Positions 1 to 6,208 of a stretch of 7,100 nucleotides of DNA are shown one piece after another. The notes under the pieces are model-generated. The model did not search any database, was not told the origin of the DNA, and worked only from the letters and a program-made list of their open reading frames with translations. This DNA is from Candidatus Omnitrophota bacterium. GTDB taxonomy: Bacteria; Omnitrophota; Omnitrophia; Omnitrophales; JACROU01. The position numbers were made by a program, and so were the translations under genes. The stretch is taken from contig JACQQR010000099.1 of NCBI GenBank assembly GCA_016206875.1, positions 1 to 7,100 on the forward strand, read 5' to 3'. How positions within the stretch are numbered: the stretch's first letter is position 1; each line of letters begins with the position of its first letter.

Positions 1-1713
1 AATTTTACTTCCGGTCAGGGCCTGGTGTTGATGAAAGAAGTGCTGTATACCATTTCCGGCAAAAGGCTTCCGGTAGTATTTCATATCGGGGCGCGAGCCC
101 TGACTTCTCATTCACTCAACGTACATGCCGGCCATGACGACGTTATGGCCGTAAGCGACACCGGCTGGGGCATATTCTTCGCCCGAAACGCGCAAGAAGC
201 CGGCGACCTTGCCCTCATTGCCCGGCGCGCCGCCGAAGACTCTGTAACTCCTTTCCTCAACGTGCAAGACGGATTTCTCACCACGCATACCATTGAAAAT
301 GTTCTCCTCTGCGAACCCGAAATGATGGAAAAATATATCGGGCCTCCTACTGAAAAACTCACCAATTTTATGGACACAAAATTTCCCGTAATGACCGGTG
401 TGGTGCAAAATCAAGATAGTTATATGAAGGGGAAAATTGCCCAGCGGCATTATTACGACAAGGTTCCGGCCTCCGTGCAAAACGCGATGAACGAATTTTA
501 CCGGCTCACCGGCCGCCGTTACAACATGACCGAAGGCTATCGCCTCAGCGATGCCGACTATGTGCTGGCGGGGATGGGCTCTTATATGGAAACAGCGCTG
601 GCCGTAGTGGATTATCTGCGCAAACAAGGGGTGAAAGCCGGAGCGCTCAATGTCACTTGCTTCCGTCCTTTCCCGGGTCCTGAAATTGTGCGCGCATTAA
701 GCCATGTCAAAAAGTTCTCTGTCCTGGAGCGCATGGATAATCCTTTGGCCCAGTCCAATCCGTTAACCGTTGAAATCAAAGCGGCTTTTGCGGATGCCTT
801 GGCCGGGGCCTCCGGATATCCAAAAATTTCCGCAATGCCTAAAATTTATTCCGGCTCCGCAGGATTGGGAAGCCGCGATGTGCGCCCGGGAGATTTAATT
901 GCGATTTTCGAAAATATGCAAAGCGAGAAACCTTTAGAATATTTCGTAGTGGGGATCACGCATCCCACGGCATTACAAATGACCGTAGACCCGGATATCC
1001 GGCCCGAGCACGCGTTTTCAATGCGGGGCCATTCCGTAGGCGGTTATGGCTCAGTCACCACCAATAAAATTTTGGCCACGATCGGCGGGGAAGTATTCGG
1101 CATGCACGTGCAGGCCTATCCAAAATACGGCTCGGAGAAAAAGGGGCTTCCCACAACCTATTATCTCACGTTGGCCAAAGAGAAAATCCGCACCCATTGC
1201 GAATTAGATGTGGTTGAATTTGTCGCCGTCAATGACGTAAACGCATTCAAGCACGGCAATCCGCTTCACGGCATTCAGGAAGGCGGCATGGTGTTTATCC
1301 AAACCGACCGCACCGCGCAGGAAGAGGTATGGGCTGATTTGCCGGTGTTCGCTAAAAACATGATTCGCGAGAGAAAAATCCGCGTGCTGGCGCTGGATAC
1401 GGTAAAAATTGCCCGTGAGGTATCCACCAGTTTAGACTTGGTGCAGCGCATGCAAGGCATTGTGCTTTTGGGAATTTTCTTGAAATCCACGCCGTTTAAA
1501 GACCGCTATGGTTTCAGTGATGCCGATTTATTCAGCGCTGTGGAAAAAGCCATTCACAAATATTTTGGAAAACGCGGCGACCGGGTGGTGGCCGACAACA
1601 TGAAGGCCATTCAGCGCGGTTATTATGAGGTATTTGAAGTTTCCCGCAATTTGATTGAAGCAGGGGGAAAAATTGCAACGGGACGGGGGGCATCCAATGT
1701 CAGAGCCAACTAA
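1..1713 (+). CDS. Pyruvate:ferredoxin oxidoreductase, N-terminal-half subunit (domains I-II, gamma, EKR); 5' end outside window
   Basis: Part of the TPP- and iron-sulfur-dependent enzyme that converts pyruvate (or a related 2-oxoacid) plus CoA to acyl-CoA, CO2 and reduced ferredoxin in the cytoplasm. The frame is open from base 1, so the start lies upstream; 570 residues are visible. Counting from base 1, residues 1-150 are the end of domain I (TSGQGL at the edge, then FHIGARAL with Arg32 likely matching the substrate-binding Arg of known PFORs, and QDGFLTTH). Domain II runs about 180-290 (ADYVLAGMGS, FRPFPG). The gamma/domain III region runs about 312-500 (VVGITHPTALQ, GGYGSVTTNKILA, QAYPKYGSEKKG). 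An EKR-type segment follows at 521-545 (YFGKRGDRVV). It stops where the ferredoxin domain of single-chain PFOR would begin, and that domain is in the next, overlapping gene. DGFLTTH differs from the usual DGFRTSH of classical PFOR, so pyruvate is likely but not certain as substrate. Confidence 0.93.
   Translation, partial: NFTSGQGLVLMKEVLYTISGKRLPVVFHIGARALTSHSLNVHAGHDDVMAVSDTGWGIFFARNAQEAGDLALIARRAAEDSVTPFLNVQDGFLTTHTIENVLLCEPEMMEKYIGPPTEKLTNFMDTKFPVMTGVVQNQDSYMKGKIAQRHYYDKVPASVQNAMNEFYRLTGRRYNMTEGYRLSDADYVLAGMGSYMETALAVVDYLRKQGVKAGALNVTCFRPFPGPEIVRALSHVKKFSVLERMDNPLAQSNPLTVEIKAAFADALAGASGYPKISAMPKIYSGSAGLGSRDVRPGDLIAIFENMQSEKPLEYFVVGITHPTALQMTVDPDIRPEHAFSMRGHSVGGYGSVTTNKILATIGGEVFGMHVQAYPKYGSEKKGLPTTYYLTLAKEKIRTHCELDVVEFVAVNDVNAFKHGNPLHGIQEGGMVFIQTDRTAQEEVWADLPVFAKNMIRERKIRVLALDTVKIAREVSTSLDLVQRMQGIVLLGIFLKSTPFKDRYGFSDADLFSAVEKAIHKYFGKRGDRVVADNMKAIQRGYYEVFEVSRNLIEAGGKIATGRGASNVRAN
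1685..1713 (+). promoter_or_regulatory. Ribosome-binding site and coupling overlap between the two PFOR genes
   Basis: Six G residues at 1685-1690 end six bases before the ATG at 1697 and can pair partly with the 16S anti-Shine-Dalgarno sequence. The upstream gene stops at 1713, so ribosomes finishing it are positioned to restart on the downstream gene. The same G run is the place to look for a frameshift or a homopolymer miscall, because losing one G would join both frames into one chain. Confidence 0.55.
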
Positions 1714-3277
1714 AGAAAATAGTTCCAAGCTGGCGGAAATCATCAATATCGCCGATTTTAACGAGCGCATTGTGGGCTCGTACAATCACGGCGATGCAGA
1801 AAAGGAACTTCCGGCCGATGTGAGCACGGCCCGCAGCATCATTCCGGCCGCCACCGGAGAACTTCGTGATTTCAGTTACATCGCGCCTGATATTCCTCTA
1901 TTCAATCCGGAAAATTGCGTGGCTTGCATGGATTGCGTAACGGAGTGCCCGGATACGGCAATTCTTGGAAAAGTAATTTCCAAATCCGATTTTTCAAAGG
2001 AGTTAGAGCAAATTTCCGACCCGGGTCAAAAGGAACACTACCGGAAAAAATTTGCTGAAACCACAAAGTTTACCGCCACGTATGAGAAAAAAGGCGAAGA
2101 AGGCGGCCTGTTCGGAATCTTTATTGATCCCACCAAATGCAAAGGCTGCGCTGAATGTGTGGAAGTGTGCGGCAATCATCAAGCCCTGGAAATGGTGAAG
2201 AAAACCTCAGAAAATGTTCCGCAATACCGCAGTGACTTTGCTTTTTTTAACTGCCTGCCCGAAACGCCGAAGAAGTATATTAATGAAAAGCTGCTTTCCG
2301 ACATGATGCTTGCCGGCCGTTCACTTTTATATGTCGGAGGCGCAGGCTCCTGCATGGGCTGCGGCGAAGGCACGGTGATTCGCATGATGCTTGCCGCCAC
2401 CGGCTTTGTGTACGGCCCTGAAAATGTGGGTATGGTGGCCGCCACCGGATGTAACACGGTCTACACTTCTACCTATCCTTATAACCCCTACCGGATTCCG
2501 TGGACCAACTCTTTGTTTGAAAACGCCCCGGCCGATGCTATGGGAGTACGCGCCAGATGGGATCAAATGGGTTGGAAAGATAAAAAACTTTGGTTGATTG
2601 GCGGCGACGGGGCGATGCTCGACATCGGATTCCAGTCTTTATCGCGTATGTTTATGTCGGGCATGAACATTAAAGTGATTGTGCTGGATACGCAGGTGTA
2701 CTCCAATACGGGCGGACAGGCTTCCACCAGTTCGTTTATGGGGCAAGAAGCAAAGATGTCGGCGCATGGCACCGCAGTGCCCGGAAAACGCGAGCACAGA
2801 AAAGAGCTGGGCCAAATTGCCATGATGCATCCGGATGTGTTTGTGGCCCAGACCACGGCGGCTCACACGAATCATTTTTACCGTGCCGTAATTGCAGCCA
2901 ATGAATATCCGGGCCCCGCAATCATCATTGCGTATACCACTTGCCAGCCTGAGCACGGCGTGGCCGATCATTTGGCCGGAAACCAGGCAAAGCTTGCGGC
3001 CGATTCTCGCACGTTTCCGATTTTTATTTACGATCCGCGCAAAGGGAAGAAAATCAGCGAGCGCCTGAGTTTGGCGGGCAATCCGGCTGTGAATCAGGAC
3101 TGGTATATCGATCCAAAAACAAGCCGGCCGTTTACTTTTGTGGATTGGGCCCGAACCGAAGGCCGGTTCCAAAAGCATTTCGATAAAGAGGGCAAACCTT
3201 CGGAAGCGCTTCTTGAGGCCGAGCAAGATCGCTTGGATAACTGGCATCTCCTCCAGGAACTCGCCGGCATTCGTTAA
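1697..3277 (+). CDS. Pyruvate:ferredoxin oxidoreductase, C-terminal-half subunit (two 4Fe-4S clusters plus TPP domain)
   Basis: Binds thiamine diphosphate and passes electrons to ferredoxin; partner of the preceding subunit. The protein has 526 residues. A leader of about 70 residues is followed by two cluster motifs: Cys74/77/80/84 (ending CP) and Cys148/151/154/158 (ending CG instead of the usual CP). The TPP domain has Cys219/222 (SCMGCGEG), Cys252 (ATGCNT) and Cys416 (AYTTCQPEHG), which match the four ligands of the proximal cluster. The TPP/Mg motif starts at GDG 303-305 and continues to NTGG 337-340 within VYSNTGGQAS, a very PFOR-like stretch. The start at 1697 overlaps the upstream gene by 17 bases and has a G-rich site (six G at 1685-1690) six bases ahead. 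An in-frame ATG at 1655 would add 14 residues but lies deep in the upstream gene. The overlap suggests translational coupling and equal output of the two halves. Confidence 0.93.
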   Translation: MSEPTKENSSKLAEIINIADFNERIVGSYNHGDAEKELPADVSTARSIIPAATGELRDFSYIAPDIPLFNPENCVACMDCVTECPDTAILGKVISKSDFSKELEQISDPGQKEHYRKKFAETTKFTATYEKKGEEGGLFGIFIDPTKCKGCAECVEVCGNHQALEMVKKTSENVPQYRSDFAFFNCLPETPKKYINEKLLSDMMLAGRSLLYVGGAGSCMGCGEGTVIRMMLAATGFVYGPENVGMVAATGCNTVYTSTYPYNPYRIPWTNSLFENAPADAMGVRARWDQMGWKDKKLWLIGGDGAMLDIGFQSLSRMFMSGMNIKVIVLDTQVYSNTGGQASTSSFMGQEAKMSAHGTAVPGKREHRKELGQIAMMHPDVFVAQTTAAHTNHFYRAVIAANEYPGPAIIIAYTTCQPEHGVADHLAGNQAKLAADSRTFPIFIYDPRKGKKISERLSLAGNPAVNQDWYIDPKTSRPFTFVDWARTEGRFQKHFDKEGKPSEALLEAEQDRLDNWHLLQELAGIR

Positions 3278-3292
3278 CCACCAACGCAGAAT

Positions 3293-4231
3293 ATGGATAA
3301 AAACATTTGGGATGTAGCGATTATCGGAGGCGGGGGAGCCGGGCTCACGGCCGGCCTATATGCCTCCCGGGCCAATTTAAAAACCTGCCTGTTTGAAAAA
3401 ATGAGTTCCGGCGGCCAAATCGCGCTCACCGATACGGTGGAAAATTATCCCGGATTTCCGGAAGGCATTACCGGGCCTGAAATTTCCGCAAAGATGGAAG
3501 AACAGGCTAAAAAGTACGGCACGGAGTTTATCCTCGAAGAAGTCGCCAAACTCGAAGAAAAAAATTCTCAATTTATCATTCGCACATCTTCCGGCAAAGA
3601 ATATTTTTCCAAAACGATTATTTTGGCTTCAGGCGCCAGTTTCCGCAGAATGGGTGTTCCGGGAGAGCGCGAATTCACGGGCCGCGGCGTCTCCTACTGC
3701 GCCACTTGCGACGGCGCTTTTTTCAAAAATAAAGCAATTGCGGTGGTGGGCGGCGGAGACTCCGCTCTTCAGGAAGGAATTTTCCTGACCCGCTTTGCCA
3801 CTCAGGTTCATGTCATTCACCGGCGCGACAAATTGCGCGCTTCGCCTATTCTGCAAACGCGCGCCTTGCATCACCCCAAAATTGATTTTATTTGGAATGC
3901 GGTGGTTGAGTCGGTTTCCGGTTCCGGAAAAGTGGAAAATCTGAAATTAAAAGATGTGAACACGAATCAAACGCGGGATTTCAAAACGGACGGTGTTTTT
4001 GTGTTCATCGGCCATGACCCGGAAACCGGCTACATCGGAGATTTTGTGAAGCTGGATGAGAAAAAATATGTGATTGCCGATCCGGTCACGATGGAAACTT
4101 CCCGAAAAGGGGTATTTGCCGCCGGAGAAATCCGCACGGGCGCAGTGAAGCAATTGGTGACGGCCTGCGGCGAGGGCTGTGCCGCAGCCCTACAGGCGCA
4201 ATATTATTTAGAAAATTTGGAGCAGCACTAA
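3293..4231 (+). CDS. trxB: Thioredoxin-disulfide reductase
   Basis: A cytoplasmic FAD flavoenzyme that moves electrons from NADPH to thioredoxin. Its 312 residues match the usual length of low-molecular-weight bacterial TrxB. The FAD-binding motif GGGGAG is at 12-17, followed by SGGQIALTDTVENYPGF. The redox-active pair is CATC at 136-139 (YCATCDGAFF). The nucleotide-binding motif GGGDSA is at 153-158, and His-Arg-Arg at 176-178 (HRRDK) is the usual signature for NADPH preference, so a ferredoxin- or F420-dependent variant is less likely. The C-terminal FAD motif reads FAAGEIRTG with Glu279 where the family nearly always has Asp. Only 15 bases separate it from the PFOR gene and no stronger start lies between, although its ribosome-binding site is weak (CGCAGA). 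It is probably co-transcribed with PFOR and with the exported thioredoxin downstream. Confidence 0.96.
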   Translation: MDKNIWDVAIIGGGGAGLTAGLYASRANLKTCLFEKMSSGGQIALTDTVENYPGFPEGITGPEISAKMEEQAKKYGTEFILEEVAKLEEKNSQFIIRTSSGKEYFSKTIILASGASFRRMGVPGEREFTGRGVSYCATCDGAFFKNKAIAVVGGGDSALQEGIFLTRFATQVHVIHRRDKLRASPILQTRALHHPKIDFIWNAVVESVSGSGKVENLKLKDVNTNQTRDFKTDGVFVFIGHDPETGYIGDFVKLDEKKYVIADPVTMETSRKGVFAAGEIRTGAVKQLVTACGEGCAAALQAQYYLENLEQH

Positions 4232-4240
4232 TTACCACTG

Positions 4241-4249
4241 AAGGGGAGG
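4241..4249 (+). promoter_or_regulatory. Strong Shine-Dalgarno site for the TlpA-like gene
   Basis: AAGGGGAGG lies four bases before the ATG at 4254. It is the best ribosome-binding site in the window and fixes the start of the exported thioredoxin-like protein so that a full signal peptide is included. The neighbouring trxB and PFOR genes have weaker sites, so this gene may be translated more strongly per transcript. Confidence 0.75.
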
Positions 4250-4253
4250 CGTT

Positions 4254-4745
4254 ATGCGTCAGAATTCTTTACCCGGCAAGTTGATTTCATTATTCGCTTT
4301 TGCTTGCTTTGCTTTGGGTTCGATGGCGAGCGCGGCCCACGCCGGCGCTGCGGAAATTGAGTATCAGGATTTTTCGCTGAATTCTATTGAAGGGAAAAGC
4401 GTAAGCCTTTCCGGTTTTAAAGGAAAAAATCCCGTGCTTTTGGTGTTCTTCGCCACTTGGTGCCCTCCGTGCCGCCGGGAAGTGCCTGAATTGATTGAGC
4501 TCGAGAAACAATATGCCTCGAAGGGATTGGAAATTGTCGCCATCAACGTGGATGAGCCTTTGGATACGGTGCAAAAATTTGCCGCGCAGCAAGGAATTAA
4601 TTACACTGTTGTACTGGATCCCGGCGCCCGGGTGACTGAAATGTATCATGTCCAGGGAATTCCGATGAATATTTTATTCGATCAAGAGGGACATGTCCGG
4701 CACGCCGGGCATGGACTTCCGCCTTCTATCGAAGATGTTCTTTAA
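4254..4745 (+). CDS. Exported TlpA/ResA-family thioredoxin-like protein
   Basis: A thiol-disulfide oxidoreductase that probably acts outside the cytoplasmic membrane, where relatives reduce apocytochrome or other protein thiols. The 163-residue product begins with a Sec signal peptide: basic start, hydrophobic stretch at about 10-25, and likely cleavage after Ala30 (AHA). The mature part has the AhpC/TSA-Redoxin layout: SLNSIEGKSVSLSGFKGK, then the active site FFATWCPPC with Cys70 and Cys73, then VAINVD, and the cis-proline loop GIPMN with Pro137. CPPC is typical of TlpA/ResA/CcmG-like reductants; no cytochrome-biogenesis gene is visible to choose among them. The C-terminus (GLPPSIEDVL) ends early, so the last helix seems some residues shorter than usual. 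Cys18 lies in the signal peptide but the context AFAC is a poor lipobox, so a lipoprotein is unlikely. It follows trxB by 22 bases. Confidence 0.9.
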   Translation: MRQNSLPGKLISLFAFACFALGSMASAAHAGAAEIEYQDFSLNSIEGKSVSLSGFKGKNPVLLVFFATWCPPCRREVPELIELEKQYASKGLEIVAINVDEPLDTVQKFAAQQGINYTVVLDPGARVTEMYHVQGIPMNILFDQEGHVRHAGHGLPPSIEDVL

Positions 4746-4801
4746 AAACCGGTGGGTGGGTTGTACAATACGCATCCGATATGCATCCGTTGATGTCAAC
4801 C

Positions 4802-4807
4802 AAGGAG
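4802..4807 (+). promoter_or_regulatory. Shine-Dalgarno site deciding the start of the His-motif protein
   Basis: AAGGAG ends six bases before the ATG at 4814, an ideal spacing. This favours 4814 over the in-frame ATGs at 4781 and 4793, which have no such site upstream. Confidence 0.8.
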
Positions 4808-4813
4808 ACCCCC

Positions 4814-5158
4814 ATGAATTCTCATGAGGAATTTAACCAGAATATGCAAAAATTAATGCACCTTCTCGGCAAAATTCTCAAGTCTCAAAAAAACCAAACG
4901 CCGGGCAGCGGGGATTTTAGCGAACTTTTTAATGGAAAGAAAAATGTGAACTTGAATGTGTGCATTTTCGCATTGATGCCGATGGCTCCCGAAGAGATGG
5001 ATGAGTTAGAAGACATGTTTGAAGATTTATATGTGGGCGGAGATCCTTCTCATAGCCACAGTCATGGCCACGGGGCATCCGCCGCCGAGGCGGAAATGAA
5101 GTTTGAGTTAACCGCCCGCGATGTGGATTTCCTGAGAAAAAACGGCATTCGTTTTTAG
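4814..5158 (+). CDS. Small protein of unknown function with an alternating His motif
   Basis: I do not recognise this 114-residue protein. It has no signal peptide or membrane segment, so it is probably cytoplasmic. What can be seen: a predicted helical N-terminus (residues 1-27, with HEEFNQNMQKLMHLLGKIL); a polar linker; a short hydrophobic strand-like stretch (VNLNVCIFALMPM) holding the only cysteine; a strongly acidic helix (APEEMDELEDMFEDLY); a flexible loop with His80, 82, 84 and 86 alternating with Ser/Gly; and a C-terminal segment FELTARDVDFLRKNGIRF. The alternating His loop resembles metal-binding loops of zinc and nickel transporters or metallochaperones, but that is only a resemblance. 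It starts 68 bases after the TlpA-like gene, with a clear ribosome-binding site, and has the same orientation. The organised composition and good start argue that it is a real gene. Confidence 0.8.
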   Translation: MNSHEEFNQNMQKLMHLLGKILKSQKNQTPGSGDFSELFNGKKNVNLNVCIFALMPMAPEEMDELEDMFEDLYVGGDPSHSHSHGHGASAAEAEMKFELTARDVDFLRKNGIRF

Positions 5159-5209
5159 TGCCGCTGGGTTGAGCATCCAATTCTTTTTCAAGAAAGAACA
5201 TTCTGCTTC

Positions 5210-6208
5210 ATGAAAATATTAATCACGGGCATCAGCGGTTTTGTCGGCAGCCACCTCACCGATTTTGTTCTTGAGCATTTTCCCCATATCGAAATTCATG
5301 GGTTAATTCGCCGCCGCAGTGACATCAAAAATATTCAACACCGATTGTCTTCCATCGTCCTTCACGAATGCGATCTGACGGATTCCCATTCTGTGGATGC
5401 CGTATTCCGCTCACAATCTTTTGAAAAATGTTTTCACCTGGCCGGCCAAAGCCATGTTCCTACCTCATGGATTCGCCCCATTGAAACGATGAATGTAAAT
5501 GCCAACGGCACGATGAATCTACTGGAAAGCATTCGTCATCATAATAAAAACTGCCATGTGCTGATTTGCGGTTCCAGCGAAGAATACGGATTGGTCTATG
5601 AACATGAAGTTCCGATCACAGAAGACAATCCGCTCAGGCCCCTGAGTCCTTATGCGGTGTCCAAAGTGGCGGCGGATTTTATCGGCCATGTGTACTTTAA
5701 ATCCTATGGATTGCATGTGGTTCGCAGCCGTGCTTTTAATCACGAAGGCGTGCGTCGTCCGGAGGATTTTGTGTTGGCCAAAATTACAAAGCAGGCCGTT
5801 GAAATACAACTGGGCCGGCGAACCTGTTTTGAGCTGGGAAATACGGATGCGACCCGCGATATTACGGATGTGCGGGATATTGTGCATGCCTACTGGCTGT
5901 TACTGGAAAAAGGAGAGCCCGGAGAAGCCTACAATATTTCTTCAGGAAAAACCTATAGCATTCAGGAACTTGTGGAAATGACGGCCAAGCAAGCCGGTAT
6001 TCCTTCTCAAATAGAACAGAATCCAAAATTTCTTCGTCCGGCGGATGTGCCCCGTTTATTGGGAGATTGCACAAAAATGAAGCAGCTCACCGGATGGAAG
6101 CGTAGATATGAGATTCCAGACACCATTCACGACATGATAGAAAACTGGCGTTCTGTGCTCACCTCCTCACTGGACCGATCCCCGTTTGTTGAAACACAAG
6201 CCGAATGA
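5210..6208 (+). CDS. Extended SDR nucleotide-sugar enzyme, GDP-6-deoxy-D-mannose reductase / GDP-mannose 4,6-dehydratase group
   Basis: Probably acts on a GDP-hexose in making deoxysugars (for example GDP-rhamnose) for surface glycans. The 332-residue product is cytoplasmic. The Rossmann motif TGISGFVGSHL has Gly7, Gly10 and Gly13. The active site has GSSEEYG (121-127, Ser122, Glu124) and YAVSK with Tyr148 and Lys152. FVGSHL, GSSEEYG, DITDVRDIVHAYWLL and RPADVPRLLGD resemble Rmd, the reductase of GDP-4-keto-6-deoxymannose. In contrast, HGLIRRRSD, FNHEGVRRPEDFVLAKIT and LGNTDATRD recall Gmd, the dehydratase. I lean to the Rmd side but the exact reaction is open. It starts 51 bases after the preceding gene, with no strong ribosome-binding site, and its stop overlaps the next start by 4 bases (ATGA). 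No partner Gmd or glycosyltransferase is in the window. Confidence 0.85.
   Translation: MKILITGISGFVGSHLTDFVLEHFPHIEIHGLIRRRSDIKNIQHRLSSIVLHECDLTDSHSVDAVFRSQSFEKCFHLAGQSHVPTSWIRPIETMNVNANGTMNLLESIRHHNKNCHVLICGSSEEYGLVYEHEVPITEDNPLRPLSPYAVSKVAADFIGHVYFKSYGLHVVRSRAFNHEGVRRPEDFVLAKITKQAVEIQLGRRTCFELGNTDATRDITDVRDIVHAYWLLLEKGEPGEAYNISSGKTYSIQELVEMTAKQAGIPSQIEQNPKFLRPADVPRLLGDCTKMKQLTGWKRRYEIPDTIHDMIENWRSVLTSSLDRSPFVETQAE

Noticed and set aside
112..627. Open frame of 171 codons on the - strand
   Set aside because: It lies wholly inside the well-supported PFOR gene, has no recognisable domain and no ribosome-binding site, and looks like a codon-bias shadow.
1655..1696. Earlier ATG for the second PFOR gene
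   Set aside because: It would add 14 residues (MKQGEKLQRDGGHP) deep in the upstream gene; the ATG at 1697 has a G-rich site at proper spacing.
2639..3247. Open frame of 202 codons on the - strand
   Set aside because: It is antisense to the conserved TPP domain of PFOR, with low-complexity Arg/His-rich content and no family resemblance.
4761..4790. Possible promoter with TTGTAC as -35
   Set aside because: No acceptable -10 box lies 15-19 bases downstream; the nearest AT-rich match is at 11 bases.
4781..4813. Earlier ATGs for the His-motif protein
   Set aside because: The extra 11 codons lack a ribosome-binding site and run through AAGGAG, which clearly serves the ATG at 4814.
5169..5197. 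Possible promoter TTGAGC ahead of the nucleotide-sugar gene
   Set aside because: The expected -10 position reads GAAAGA, with no TATAAT-like box; not supported.
5181..5198. Possible terminator or hairpin, TTCTTT...AAAGAA, before the nucleotide-sugar gene
   Set aside because: The stem is only six pairs and almost all A-T, with no GC core and no T-run after it; too weak for an intrinsic terminator.
5652..5981. Open frame of 109 codons on the + strand in another frame
   Set aside because: It sits inside the nucleotide-sugar gene, whose motifs are intact across the whole stretch; the alternate product has no sensible composition.
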